Notes: generated from the sequence alone by a model not told the origin. DNA of 40,253 nt from Alphaproteobacteria bacterium (GCA_016124255.1 WGOB01000046.1:1-40253); one strand, 5' to 3'. Shown: positions 20,179 to 29,120, numbered from the stretch's first letter. Numbers and translations are program-made.

Positions 20179-21348
20179 TCAGCGCGCGTTGAGCGGCGCG
20201 GCGAGCCAAACGCCGAAGGCCGCCAACGCGGCCATCGCCCAATAACCGCCGGCGCCGAAATCGTCATAGAGAAAGCCAGACGCAATGGTCGCCAGGCCGA
20301 TCAACAGACCCGAGGCCAGCGCAGCGTAGAGCGTCTGAGCGAGGCCCATGACTTCGTCGGGAGCTTCCCGCAGCACCAGGCGCAAGGCGCCGACATGCAC
20401 CGCCGCGAACGAGAGCGCGTGCAGCGCCTGCAACGGCCACAACGCCAGAACAGGCGGGGCAAGCGCCATCAACGACCAGCGCACGACAGCCGCCACGCCG
20501 CCCCACACCAGCAGCGCCTCAGGCTGAAACCGTCTCTCAATCAGCGGCAGCGCCAGGAGAAAGAGGATCTCGACGCACACGGCGAAGGCCCAGAGCACGC
20601 CGGTCATGGCGTCCGAAAGCCCCTGATCGCGCCAGACCAGGCTCGAGAATGAATAGAAGAACGCATGTCCGGCCTGGATGAAACCGGCGCCGAACAAGAC
20701 GCGCGCAAAGCGCGGCGCAGTCGCGAGGCGCCAACCGAGGCGCAGACGGCCGCGGTAGCCCAGGGCGGCGGCCGTCGATGGCGCGGCGTCCGGCTTCAAC
20801 GCGCGCCAGGATACGATCGTCACGGCGGTCAACGAACAGATCAGCCACACGGCCACCATGCCGGGCCCGTTCATGGCGACGAGCGCGCCGCCGGCGACGT
20901 TGCCGACAACAAAGCCCGCCGACCCGATCGCGCGGGCGACGCCGAACGGCATGATCCCGGTCTGGCTCGCGCGCAGCGCTGCGCCTTCGATCAAAGGCGT
21001 CAGCGCTTGAATTGTTGAGGCGGCCAGGAACGAGAGCGCGAAGAGCGCGAGAAAACCGTGCGCCTGGAAGAACGCGACGTAGAGGGCGAGCCCGACGATC
21101 GCGAGAATGCGCATGGCGGTGCGCCGATCCGCGAAACCGTCCGCCCAGGCGGCGATGACCGGCCCGATCACGACGCGGCCCAATTGCGCGCCGGAGACGA
21201 CGGCGCCGATCTCCCAGCCCGTCAGACCCCGCTCTGCTTCCAGCCAGCGCGGCAGGAACGGCAGGGCCGCGCCGAACCCGCAAAACAGCGCCGTCATCGC
21301 CAGGGTGAGGCGCGCGACGGGATCGGAGAACAGTCGAGGCGGGGGCAA
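20179..21348 (-). CDS. MFS transporter (MFS_1-like, LacY/HcaT-type)
   Basis: The 389-residue protein has about twelve hydrophobic helices and the N-terminal features of the LacY/3-phenylpropionate permease type: a cytoplasmic start, then FCGFGAALPFLPRWLEAERGLTGWEIG (helix 1 and loop), and the loop 2-3 region with DGFADRR. The family contains proton-coupled importers for sugars, phenylpropionate and nucleosides. Several mid-membrane acids and Arg/Trp residues fit an H+ symporter. It is divergent from the serine-hydrolase lipoprotein and is followed by a Nudix gene. Confidence 0.82.
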   Translation of the reverse strand: MPPPRLFSDPVARLTLAMTALFCGFGAALPFLPRWLEAERGLTGWEIGAVVSGAQLGRVVIGPVIAAWADGFADRRTAMRILAIVGLALYVAFFQAHGFLALFALSFLAASTIQALTPLIEGAALRASQTGIMPFGVARAIGSAGFVVGNVAGGALVAMNGPGMVAVWLICSLTAVTIVSWRALKPDAAPSTAAALGYRGRLRLGWRLATAPRFARVLFGAGFIQAGHAFFYSFSSLVWRDQGLSDAMTGVLWAFAVCVEILFLLALPLIERRFQPEALLVWGGVAAVVRWSLMALAPPVLALWPLQALHALSFAAVHVGALRLVLREAPDEVMGLAQTLYAALASGLLIGLATIASGFLYDDFGAGGYWAMAALAAFGVWLAAPLNAR

Positions 21349-21445
21349 GCGCGCGCGCTTAGCGCGCCGCGCGGTGATTGGCTAGGCGCTCGCGCCGGGC
21401 ATCCAAACGCCGGGCGTCGCGCATCCCCTCCAACAGGAGGCGAGG

Positions 21446-22654
21446 ATGGCGAGCAGCATGAACGGAATCGTCGCGGCGGCGGCGATGCTGTGCGGGTGCC
21501 AGCATGCCGTGCTTGAACAGGAAACGGCGGCGCCGGCGGAGACGGTTCCGGGTTTCACGGCGGAGGGCGTCCGCGACCTCAGGGCGCTAATGGATGAAGC
21601 CGTCGCGGCGGGACGCATTCCCTCGGCCGTCGCGATGCTGGCGCAAGACGGGCGGATCGTCTGGCTCGAAACGGCAGGCGAGATGGGGCCCGGCACGCCG
21701 ATGCGACGCGACGTGATCATGCCGCTCGCATCCGTCGGAAAACTCTACACAGCCGTCGCCGCGATGATCCTTTTGGAGCGCGGCGTGATTGATCTCGATG
21801 ATCCGGTGCGCACCACGATCCCGGCTTTCGGAGAAGTTCGGATCGCGGGGCCCGATGGCGAACTCCAGGCGCCGCAGACACCGATCACCATCCGGCATCT
21901 GCTGACGCACACGAGCGGCCTGCAACTCAACGGCGACGCGTATTGGGCGCTCTGGGCCACCCATGCAGGACGCACGACCACGCTCGCCTTCGCGCAAGAC
22001 CTGGCGCGACTGCCGATGCGTGCGGAACCGGGAACATTGTTCGAGTATGGCGGCACCGGCGGCGCGTATGAAGTGCTCGCCGCCGTGATTGAAACGGCCA
22101 GCGGCCATACCCTCGAAGCCTTCATGCAGGCGAACATCTTTGCGCCGCTCGATCTGCGTGAAACGCATTTCTACGTTCCGCGGATCCATACCGCGCGGGT
22201 TCCGGCGTTCCATCGGCGTATCGACGACGCGCTACGCATCGAGACGCGCTACGGCGAGGACGCGGCGCGCAGCACCTATTTCTACGGCGGCGGAGGCCTG
22301 GCTTCATCGCCGCGTGACATCCACCGCTTCGCGCAACTCATCCTCAATGACGGCGAAGTCGACGGCGTGCGTCTTCTGAGACCGGACACCGTGCGGGCGA
22401 TGATGCAGGATCAGATCGGCGCGCTCTCGCCGTTCGGCCCTGCACTCAGCTGGGGCTACGGCGCCGCTGTGGGCCGGGGACCGGCGGCGGGGCAGTTCGG
22501 ATGGGTCGGCGGCGGCTACGCCACGCTTTGGGTGGACCGCAATTCGGGTCTCATCGCCTATTTTGCGTTTCCGGTTTCGCCGCCGGGAGACAACGTGCTG
22601 CTGACTGAGTTCCGGCGCTCCGTCTACGCGGCGATGGCGCCGGCGACGCCCTAG
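21446..22654 (+). CDS. Serine hydrolase lipoprotein of beta-lactamase family
   Basis: The ATG is preceded by AGGAGG at good spacing; the product is 402 residues. A short signal ends in a lipobox-like LCGC (Cys18). The penicillin-binding-like domain has SVGK (Ser96, Lys99), HTSGL (155-159) and YGG (Tyr201) as the SxxK and YxN-type motifs, and GWVGGGYATLWVD near the C-terminus in place of KTG. This is the class C-like/esterase EstB-type family, so an esterase or peptidase acting in the periplasm on a small ester or amide is likely. Unlike the protein at 16915, its catalytic Ser and Lys are intact. Confidence 0.88.
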   Translation: MASSMNGIVAAAAMLCGCQHAVLEQETAAPAETVPGFTAEGVRDLRALMDEAVAAGRIPSAVAMLAQDGRIVWLETAGEMGPGTPMRRDVIMPLASVGKLYTAVAAMILLERGVIDLDDPVRTTIPAFGEVRIAGPDGELQAPQTPITIRHLLTHTSGLQLNGDAYWALWATHAGRTTTLAFAQDLARLPMRAEPGTLFEYGGTGGAYEVLAAVIETASGHTLEAFMQANIFAPLDLRETHFYVPRIHTARVPAFHRRIDDALRIETRYGEDAARSTYFYGGGGLASSPRDIHRFAQLILNDGEVDGVRLLRPDTVRAMMQDQIGALSPFGPALSWGYGAAVGRGPAAGQFGWVGGGYATLWVDRNSGLIAYFAFPVSPPGDNVLLTEFRRSVYAAMAPATP

Positions 22655-22684
22655 GGGCCGACAAAACGCGTTGCGCCGCCTTTG

Positions 22685-23137
22685 CTACAGGCCCGGCATG
22701 AAGAGTTGGCGATGATCGGCGCCGAGCTTCAGGACGTCCCAGCATTTCGCTTCGAGCGGCCGGGCCCAGTCATCGGGGCGATCTTCCACCGCCTCGTGCA
22801 GTTCGATCAAAAGCGCCTTCATCGGATGCGCCAGTTTCTCAAGCCCGCTTATGGTGAAGTTTTCCGGCGGGGCGGCTTCGGCCATGGCGCGCAGACGCCG
22901 GCGCAGGCCCTCCGGCAGCGGCGACTCCGACGCTTCAGCAAACAAGGCGCGCATGGCTACGGTCTCCAGCGACAAGGTATCCGCCGCGCGATCGGCCTCC
23001 TGCGCGACGAGCACCATCAGCAGGCCGATGATCTGCGCTTGGCCGACGGCGTAGGCGTCGTCCTTTAGACGGGGGCCAAGCTGCGTCGCAACCGCGCCGG
23101 CTGCGCCAAGCATGATCTGGGAGAAGGATGGCGTCAC
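22685..23137 (-). CDS. Unrecognised 150-residue protein, third gene of phosphotransferase operon
   Basis: The best start is GTG at 23137 (VTPSFSQIMLG), as no in-frame ATG is upstream before the end of the neighbouring gene; the signal before it is weak. The product is mostly helical, starting with a hydrophobic segment (IMLGAAGAVATQLGPRL) and VGQAQIIGLLMVLVAQEADRA, then a charged C-terminal half. I do not recognise a family. It lies 31 bp after the phosphotransferase gene on the same strand, the usual place for small helical partners of such enzymes. Confidence 0.55.
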   Translation of the reverse strand: MTPSFSQIMLGAAGAVATQLGPRLKDDAYAVGQAQIIGLLMVLVAQEADRAADTLSLETVAMRALFAEASESPLPEGLRRRLRAMAEAAPPENFTISGLEKLAHPMKALLIELHEAVEDRPDDWARPLEAKCWDVLKLGADHRQLFMPGL

Positions 23138-23168
23138 GGCGTATGCTCTGTATCCGCATGATTTCGCA

Positions 23169-24203
23169 TCAGAGGCCGCCCCAGGTGGTTTGTGAGAGAC
23201 GATCGGCGATGATCTTGTTGTGGCGCGTGGCGCAATACCATCCGGAGAATGCGAGGATCGGGTCTGTGTTCTTGCCGTCGTGATAGGCCTTTGACGAGGA
23301 AATCCAGATCGCCAGTCCCTTAAGGCTGGAAAAGAGGCTCCACCATTGAAAGGCTTCAGCGTTGAAGCGGCGCCCGCTCGCCTGCTGCCAATGGCGGATC
23401 GCCTCCTCGAAATCGAGCAGGCCCGCGGCGCGCGTTGGATCCGACGCCCAGAGCGGATCGAGCGCCCAGGCGAGATCCTCCATCGGGTCGCCGATATGGG
23501 CCATCTCCCAATCGAGCACCGCGGTGATGCGCCCGGCGCCGTCGTGCAGGAAATTGCCGACGCGATAATCGCCGTGCACCACCGCAAGCTTCGGCGGCGG
23601 ATGGGGCGGATTGCGGCGCAAGCGGCGGATCGCAGCCATCGCAATCGGCTGGGGCTCCAAGCTGTCGTCCTCCACCACCTTTTGCCAATGGTCGAGTTCG
23701 CGCCGCCAGCAATCCTCCGGGGCCGGCGTATCGACGACGCCGGGCATTTCCGTGTCGTAAGGATCGACCGCGGCGATGGCGCCGAGGATCGAGAAGAACT
23801 CGCGGCCGATGCTCTCGCGATGCGCGCCGAACGGATCGGGCTGGAAGGGACTGGAGGACGCCCCATGATCGATCCGCTCCATGATGAAGAACGGGCGCTC
23901 GAGAACGGAATCGTCGGCGACCAAAGCGATCGCTTCGGGGACCGGAACGCCGCGTCCGAAGAAGGATTTGTAGGCCGCGAACTCAAGCGCGCGTTCCGTG
24001 TCGATCAGGCTGTCGGGCGGATCGCGGCGCAGGATGAAGCCGCGCACGCCGCCGGCGATGTCTTCGGTGACCGCGTCAAAGCGATAGGTCTCGCGGCTCG
24101 CCCCGCCGGGAATGCGCGAGAGGTTCTCCACGCGCACAGGCCCCGTCTGCAGGGTCTGCGCGAGATAGTCCGCCAGCCTGGCGATTTCCTCAGCGGTCAG
24201 CAT
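23169..24203 (-). CDS. APH-type phosphotransferase family protein
   Basis: The 344-residue protein has the protein-kinase-like fold of the aminoglycoside phosphotransferase family, in the branch linked to acyl-CoA metabolism (ACAD10-like). An N-lobe with IPGGASRETYRFD (31-43) is followed by the catalytic loop VVHGDYRVGNFL (His210, Asp212, Asn217) and the metal-binding segment VLDWEMAHIGDP (Asp231). It should transfer phosphate from ATP to a small alcohol or acyl-CoA-type substrate. It sits ten bases downstream of an unrecognised gene and upstream of a small one, so all three form an operon. Confidence 0.88.
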   Translation of the reverse strand: MLTAEEIARLADYLAQTLQTGPVRVENLSRIPGGASRETYRFDAVTEDIAGGVRGFILRRDPPDSLIDTERALEFAAYKSFFGRGVPVPEAIALVADDSVLERPFFIMERIDHGASSSPFQPDPFGAHRESIGREFFSILGAIAAVDPYDTEMPGVVDTPAPEDCWRRELDHWQKVVEDDSLEPQPIAMAAIRRLRRNPPHPPPKLAVVHGDYRVGNFLHDGAGRITAVLDWEMAHIGDPMEDLAWALDPLWASDPTRAAGLLDFEEAIRHWQQASGRRFNAEAFQWWSLFSSLKGLAIWISSSKAYHDGKNTDPILAFSGWYCATRHNKIIADRLSQTTWGGL

Positions 24204-24212
24204 CGAGTCTTC

Positions 24213-25319
24213 TCACGCTGCGCCATCGAGGAATTCTTTGAAGCCGCTGGGGGCGTGGGGGCCGATGACGAGTTGTTCAAAGGCGCCGACGCCGTCGCTT
24301 CCCTCGCCGCCCGGGCCTTCGTGACGCGCCTTGCAGATCGCCTGGATATGGAGCGTCGGCACTTCGAGCGGGTTGAGGTCGCTCGGCTTGAACGCCTCGC
24401 GGGCGACGACGAGGGGACCTTTGTAGAGCCCGTGCGTCCACTCGGGATGCGTGTAGCCGATGCCCTTCATCTGGAAGGTGTGAAGCGGCGTCCAGCTCAC
24501 CACGTGATCACGGCCGGCGGCGTCTTTCACGTTGAGCACGAGTTTGTCGGCGTGGCGTTTGCCTTTCGCCCAGGTCACGCTCAGCCGCGGGTCGACGAGG
24601 TCGAGGAAGCCGCCTTGGTTTGAGCCGTCCATCGCCAGCGCACACCGCAGATTCCAGGGAACGCCGGCGTCGTCCTCGTTGACGTGATAGTAGAGCGCGA
24701 GGTTCGGGAAATTCGTCGGCGCCCACATCCAGTAGAATTGCGGCATCGCGGCGGGGACGTTGGGCTGGGGATCGGGCGCGCCGATCGGGCGTACGCCCCA
24801 GGAGCGATCGCGTACGCCGTACGCGCTTGCGGGCTCATAGGTTTCGCGCTCGCCGTCGATCTCAAGCCAGCCCGACCAACGCACCGCCTGAGTGAAGCGC
24901 GTGAGATCCATCATCATGCGCGCGCCGTTGCGGCGGGTGAAACGCGGCTCCTCGATTGGAAACGAGCGGCCCTCGCAGAGGAGATCGGCCTTGAACCCCT
25001 CGCCGTCGACGCGCAGGCGCAGCTTCTTCAGCGGCTCGACCACTTCGATCGAAATCGGCCCGACGCTCAGGTCCATGCGCTCGTGATTGAGGATTCGTGA
25101 GGCGTGCAGCGCGTGCTGCGCGCCGCCGCGCAGCGCACTGACGTGCGCGTCGGCCACGTTCAAATGCGGATAGATTCCGAATGCGACGGCGAAGAAGCCG
25201 GAACCGTCCTGGCGATAGCCGTTGAAGAAATAGCGGTCGTAGAAATTGCGGTCCGATCCGGCGAACGCCACCGGCTCGGGGGTCTGGTGGATAGGAAACT
25301 CATCGCCTTTGGTCAGCAT
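24213..25319 (-). CDS. Beta-rich protein of unknown function, operon with phosphotransferase
   Basis: The start at 25319 (MLTKGDEFPI) has GGAGG a few bases upstream; the product is 368 residues with no signal peptide. The sequence is rich in Trp, Tyr and alternating hydrophobic strands. A marked motif is YGVRDRSWGVRP (about 167-178), like the 'GxxDRSWGxR' block of lipocalin-like CrtC/AttH proteins and of unnamed proteins next to phosphotransferases. The first part (about 20-80) has FYDRYFFNGY and FFAVAFGIYPHLNVAD. It may bind a hydrophobic substrate for the downstream kinase-like enzyme, which is inference. Confidence 0.7.
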   Translation of the reverse strand: MLTKGDEFPIHQTPEPVAFAGSDRNFYDRYFFNGYRQDGSGFFAVAFGIYPHLNVADAHVSALRGGAQHALHASRILNHERMDLSVGPISIEVVEPLKKLRLRVDGEGFKADLLCEGRSFPIEEPRFTRRNGARMMMDLTRFTQAVRWSGWLEIDGERETYEPASAYGVRDRSWGVRPIGAPDPQPNVPAAMPQFYWMWAPTNFPNLALYYHVNEDDAGVPWNLRCALAMDGSNQGGFLDLVDPRLSVTWAKGKRHADKLVLNVKDAAGRDHVVSWTPLHTFQMKGIGYTHPEWTHGLYKGPLVVAREAFKPSDLNPLEVPTLHIQAICKARHEGPGGEGSDGVGAFEQLVIGPHAPSGFKEFLDGAA

Positions 25320-25423
25320 GCATCCTCCGCGGGACGCCATTCTGGCGCGGCCGGCCCGGGGTTTCAATTGTCGTCGGCTCACTTGACGCGACGATACGAT
25401 TTCGCTTGCGCAGCAGGCGCGAT

Positions 25424-25849
25424 ATGGTCGCATCCATGGACGCCGCGCAGCTCAACGCCTTCTACGCCGAGGCCTTTCCCGGCGGCTCGGCGCGCGTGGA
25501 GCATGCCGACGGCGTAACCGCGCGGTTGCGCCTGCCCTTCAACCCGAACTCGACGCGCCCGGGAGACACCGTATCCGGCCCGACAATGATGGGCCTTGCC
25601 GACAGCGCGATGTACGCGCTCACGCTCTCCGCCATCGGGCTTGAACCGATGGCGGTGACGACGAGCCTGACGATGAACTTCCTGCGTATGCCCGGCCGCG
25701 CCGACCTGGTCGCCGAAGCGCGCATGCTGAAGCTTGGCCGCACGCTCGCCGTGGGCGATGTGACGATCCGCGCCGAGGGCGCTCTTCAGCCGTGCGCGCA
25801 TGCGGTGGTCACCTATTCGATTCCGCCGAAGAAGGCGGTTGCGTCATGA
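25424..25849 (+). CDS. PaaI-type hotdog thioesterase
   Basis: The ATG at 25424 is used because AGG with suitable spacing precedes it; an alternative ATG is at 25436 and a TTG at 25406. The 141-residue protein has the hotdog core SGPTMMGLADSAMYAL (about 51-66), where Asp60 is at the catalytic acid position of PaaI-type enzymes, followed by AVTTSLTMNFLRMPGRADLVAEARMLKLG, the usual long strand pair. These enzymes hydrolyse acyl-CoA thioesters. It is first in a unit with overlapping starts: DUF423, then epoxide hydrolase. Confidence 0.87.
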   Translation: MVASMDAAQLNAFYAEAFPGGSARVEHADGVTARLRLPFNPNSTRPGDTVSGPTMMGLADSAMYALTLSAIGLEPMAVTTSLTMNFLRMPGRADLVAEARMLKLGRTLAVGDVTIRAEGALQPCAHAVVTYSIPPKKAVAS

Positions 25850-26229
25850 TGCGCGAGATCGGCGCCACGCCGCTGATCGCGGCGATCTCAGGGTTTCTCT
25901 GCATCGCGCTCGGCGCGTTCGGCGCGCACGCCGTCAAAGATGCGCAGGCGAAGGATTGGATCGAGACGGGCGTGCATTTTCAGTTCATGCATACGATGGC
26001 CGCGTTCGCGAGCGTCTCGTTCCGCAATTGGGGCGCGTGGATCGCGCGGGGGGCGCCGCCCTTCTTCTTTCTCGGCATCGCCTGTTTCAGCGGGTCGCTC
26101 TATGCGATGGGGTTCGGCTACAGCGTGTGGCCGCTGCTGGCGCCGATCGGCGGCGCCGCCTTCATGCTCGGCTGGGCGGTGCTGATCGCGGCGGGCGTGC
26201 AGGCGTTTTTGAAGGAGCGGAGATCATGA
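25846..26229 (+). CDS. DUF423 family membrane protein
   Basis: The 127-residue protein starts at ATG 25846, overlapping the thioesterase stop (ATGA). It has four hydrophobic segments and the DUF423 signature GAFGAHAVKDAQAKDWIETG (about 23-42), followed by HFQFMHTMAAFA and FLGIACFSGSLYAMGFG. The family (YgdD-like) is a small inner-membrane protein of unknown function that is common in proteobacteria. It overlaps the epoxide hydrolase start by four bases. An alternative start, three bases later, is also possible. Confidence 0.9.
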   Translation: MMREIGATPLIAAISGFLCIALGAFGAHAVKDAQAKDWIETGVHFQFMHTMAAFASVSFRNWGAWIARGAPPFFFLGIACFSGSLYAMGFGYSVWPLLAPIGGAAFMLGWAVLIAAGVQAFLKERRS

Positions 26230-27221
26230 CGAGCTTTCCTGGCTGGCCGGCGGCGACCTTCGTGCAAACCAACGGCATTCGGATGGCGGTGCATGAGGCG
26301 GGACCGGCGGACGCGAAACCCGCGTTGGTGCTGTGCCACGGCTTTCCCGAACTCGCGTTCTCGTGGCGCCACCAGGTGCGCGACCTAGCCGCCATGGGCT
26401 TTCGCGTGCTGGCGCCGGATCAGCGCGGGTATGGGCTGACGGACGCGCCTGCGCCGGTGGAGAGCTACGACATCGAACACCTGTGCGGCGATCTCATCGG
26501 CCTGCTCGACGCCAAGGCGATCGACAAGGCGGTGTTCGTCGGCCACGATTGGGGCGGCATCGTCGTGTGGCAGATGGGACTGCGCCATCCTGAACGTTGC
26601 GCCGGGATCATCGGGGTGAACACGCCGTTCATGCCGCGCTTGCCGATCGATCCGATCGCGATCATGCGCGAGCGGATGGGGCCGGAGATGTACATCGTGC
26701 ACTTCCAGAAGCCCGGCGAGGCGGACGCAGCGCTCGGCGCCGACGTCGCCAAGTCGATGAGCTTTTTCATGCGCAAGACCGATCCGGCGATGATGCCAGC
26801 GAGCGCGGGACTGGCGACCCAGCGGCAGGGCGATGAATCGATCTTCCCGCTGGTGCGCATGGTGGAGGCATACGATCCCGCGGGCGACCCGCGCCCCTCG
26901 ATCCTGACCGAGGCGGAGATGGCGTTCTTCGTCGATACGTTCAAGCGCACCGGCTTCACCGGCGGAATCAATTGGTATCGAAACTTCACACGCAACTGGG
27001 AGCGCAGCGCCGATCTGGCGACGCAGGTGACGCTGCCGTCGCTGATGATCATGGCGGAGCACGACATGGTGCTGCCGCCCTCCGCTGCCGACGGGATGGA
27101 GCAATGGGTTCCCAATCTGGAGAAGCGCTTGATCCGCAATTCCGGCCATTGGACGCAGCAGGAACAGCCCGCGGAGACGACCAGAGCGATCGCTGAATGG
27201 GTGAGGAAGACATTCGGCTGA
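26226..27221 (+). CDS. Epoxide hydrolase (alpha/beta fold)
   Basis: The start overlaps the DUF423 stop (ATGA) and has AAGGAG upstream; the product is 331 residues. The oxyanion motif HGFPE (38-42) and nucleophile Asp108 in VGHDWGGIVV identify an epoxide-hydrolase or haloalkane-dehalogenase type enzyme. The acid is Asp280 (EHDMVLPP), the base is His308 (SGHWTQQEQP), and the cap tyrosines that activate the epoxide are likely Tyr156 (MYIVHFQKPG) and Tyr251 (NWYRNF). The two tyrosines favour epoxide hydrolase over dehalogenase. The reaction is addition of water to an epoxide to give a diol. The partner genes are a thioesterase and DUF423. Confidence 0.9.
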   Translation: MTSFPGWPAATFVQTNGIRMAVHEAGPADAKPALVLCHGFPELAFSWRHQVRDLAAMGFRVLAPDQRGYGLTDAPAPVESYDIEHLCGDLIGLLDAKAIDKAVFVGHDWGGIVVWQMGLRHPERCAGIIGVNTPFMPRLPIDPIAIMRERMGPEMYIVHFQKPGEADAALGADVAKSMSFFMRKTDPAMMPASAGLATQRQGDESIFPLVRMVEAYDPAGDPRPSILTEAEMAFFVDTFKRTGFTGGINWYRNFTRNWERSADLATQVTLPSLMIMAEHDMVLPPSAADGMEQWVPNLEKRLIRNSGHWTQQEQPAETTRAIAEWVRKTFG

Positions 27222-27241
27222 AGACCGTCTAAAGCGGCGCG

Positions 27242-28159
27242 ATGTCTTCGCCCGTCCGCCGGAAACTCACCACGATCCTCGCCGCCGACGCCGACGGCTA
27301 CAGCCGCGCGATGGAGGCCGACGAGGTGCGCGCGATGGGTGCGCTGCAGGCGGCGCGGCGCGTGTTCGCGGGGCTCATCGAGCGCCATCACGGGCGGATC
27401 GCCAACACCGCCGGCGACGGGCTGATCGCGGAATTCGGCTCCGTGGTCGAGGCGGTGCAATGCGCGATCGAGGTGCAGCGCGAATTGGGCGCCAACCCCG
27501 ACAGCGCGCTGCGCTTCCGCATCGGCGTTCATCTCGGCGATGTGATGATCGACGGCGACGACCTGCTGGGCGAAGGCGTCAATCTGGCGGCGCGGCTGCA
27601 GACGATGGCCGAGCCCGGCGGCATCCTGATTTCGCGACAAGTCTACGATCAAGTGCAGAAAAAGCTGTCTGTCGGGTTTGAGTATCTCGGCGAGCGGCGG
27701 CCGAAGAACTACGAAGAGAGCGTTGCTGTCTATGGCGTCGCGCCGGTCGGATCGGCTGCGCCAGAGAGCGAGGGGCGCCGGTCGCGCAAGGCCAAGGCGC
27801 CGGCGTCGGCGCCCAAAGCGACGCGCAGCGCGGCGCCGGGGGATCTCCGCGCCCGCGTCACGCGGCAGCTTCGCCTCTTCGGCGCCATCGCGCTTGTGCT
27901 TGTCGTCATCGACATCGTCACCGGACCGCCGACATGGGCGCATTGGGTCGCGCTGGCGTTCGCCGCGCTCGTCGCGTATCGCGCCGCGCCGCTGATGGCG
28001 CGGGGGTGGCTCTCGGTCGCCGATGTGCGCCTGCTCGTCGTGATCGCGCTGCTGGCGCTGATCAACGCGTTCTCATGGTCGGGCGAGCTCTGGGTGATCT
28101 GGCCCGCCGCCGGGATTCTTCTCATCGCGCTCCTGGGGCGCCTGCTCGCGCGCAGCTGA
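27242..28159 (+). CDS. Class III adenylate/guanylate cyclase with C-terminal membrane helices
   Basis: The 305-residue protein has an N-terminal class III cyclase homology domain (about 8-165) and a C-terminal membrane part (about 212-300, two to three helices), the reverse of the common order. Metal-binding Asp16 (AADADGYS) and Asp59 (AGDG) are present, as are the transition-state residues Asn114 and Arg118 (GVNLAARL). The purine-binding Lys of classical cyclases is Asn55 (NTAGDG), as in many proteobacterial members with unclear nucleotide preference; the second purine contact position holds Asp107. It may make cAMP or act on another nucleotide. It follows the epoxide hydrolase by 20 bp. Confidence 0.85.
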   Translation: MSSPVRRKLTTILAADADGYSRAMEADEVRAMGALQAARRVFAGLIERHHGRIANTAGDGLIAEFGSVVEAVQCAIEVQRELGANPDSALRFRIGVHLGDVMIDGDDLLGEGVNLAARLQTMAEPGGILISRQVYDQVQKKLSVGFEYLGERRPKNYEESVAVYGVAPVGSAAPESEGRRSRKAKAPASAPKATRSAAPGDLRARVTRQLRLFGAIALVLVVIDIVTGPPTWAHWVALAFAALVAYRAAPLMARGWLSVADVRLLVVIALLALINAFSWSGELWVIWPAAGILLIALLGRLLARS

Positions 28160-28178
28160 GCGCTGAAGGGGACCGCGC

Positions 28179-28667
28179 ATGAAGCCGATCATGAACCTCG
28201 ACGACGAAGCGCTTGTGTTCGACGATGTGGAGGAAAACGGATCCTACACCTCCAAGCGCGCGACAATCAGCGATCACATCGGCGCGCAAAAACTCGGCTA
28301 TAACCTCACTGTGCTGGCGCCCGGCAAGGTGCAATGCCCCTTCCACAATCATCATGGCGAAGAGGAGATGTTCCTTATCCTCGAGGGGGAAGGCGAACTG
28401 CGCTTCGGCGATGCGCGCTATCCGATCCGCAAGCACGACGTGATCGCCTGCCCGCCCGGCGGACCGGAGGTCGCGCACCAGATCATCAACACCGGCGCCA
28501 CTCCGATGCGCTATCTCGCGCTCTCCACGCTCGTGGAGGTGGAGGCGTGTGAGTATCCGGACTCGCAGAAAATCCTGATCGTCACAGGCGCGCGCGGGAA
28601 CCGGGGCCTGCGGAAGATGTACCGCGCAGAGGATGACGTCGATTATTACGAGCGCGAGAAGCCCTGA
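28179..28667 (+). CDS. Cupin domain protein
   Basis: The ATG has AAGGGGA upstream; the 162-residue product is a single cupin barrel. The metal-binding residues are seen in order: His56 and His58 (CPFHNHHGEEEMF), Glu62 or Glu63 in the same block, and His100 (VAHQIIN). The second conserved block is PPGGPEVAHQIINTGATPMRYL. The N- and C-terminal extensions are longer than in the smallest cupins. The reaction cannot be named; cupins include isomerases, dioxygenases and binding proteins. It follows the cyclase by 19 bp. Confidence 0.85.
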   Translation: MKPIMNLDDEALVFDDVEENGSYTSKRATISDHIGAQKLGYNLTVLAPGKVQCPFHNHHGEEEMFLILEGEGELRFGDARYPIRKHDVIACPPGGPEVAHQIINTGATPMRYLALSTLVEVEACEYPDSQKILIVTGARGNRGLRKMYRAEDDVDYYEREKP

Positions 28668-28745
28668 AGGTTATCGTGCGCATGATGTCTGAGGTAATTG
28701 CGGCGGCGCCGCCCGTGGGGCCCTGTGCGCGCAGGAGGATGTCGC

Positions 28746-29120
28746 ATGACCCCGCTCGACACCGTGAAGACCTTCATGTCAGCCATGGAGAAGAAGGACT
28801 ACGACGCCGGCCTGGCGCTGGTGGCGCCGGACTGCGAATACACCAACCTGCCGATGGGCACCGCGCGCGGACCGCAGGGTATTCGTGACACGCTCGGGCC
28901 TTTCTTCGCGCCGATCCTGGAGAACGAGTTCAAGCTGCTGCGGATGGCCGCGCAAGGGCCGATCGTGTTCGTAGAGCGCCTCGACCGACATCGCATGCCA
29001 AAGGGCTGGTTCGAGCTGCCGGTGACGGGCGTGCTGGAAGTGCATGACGGCCGCATCACCGTGTGGCGCGAATATTTCGACCTCGCCACGCTGCAACAAG
29101 GGCTTGCCGCGCACACCTGA
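28746..29120 (+). CDS. Limonene-1,2-epoxide hydrolase family protein
   Basis: The start at 28746 is set by AGGAGG seven bases upstream; the product is 124 residues, close to the LEH domain size. The sequence matches the limonene-epoxide-hydrolase/SnoaL-like fold. All five active-site residues of the Rhodococcus enzyme can be placed: Tyr32 and Asn34 (EYTNLP), Arg78 and Asp80 (ERLD), and Asp112 (EYFD). The spacing from Tyr32 to Arg78 equals that from Tyr53 to Arg99 in the known enzyme. Water activation by Asp and ring opening of an epoxide are therefore likely. The substrate is not certain. Confidence 0.78.
   Translation: MTPLDTVKTFMSAMEKKDYDAGLALVAPDCEYTNLPMGTARGPQGIRDTLGPFFAPILENEFKLLRMAAQGPIVFVERLDRHRMPKGWFELPVTGVLEVHDGRITVWREYFDLATLQQGLAAHT

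Noticed and set aside
23138-23986. In-frame extension upstream of the small protein at 22685-23137
   Set aside because: It overlaps the phosphotransferase gene in another frame, is Ser/Arg-rich and has no domain; the real protein begins at GTG 23137.
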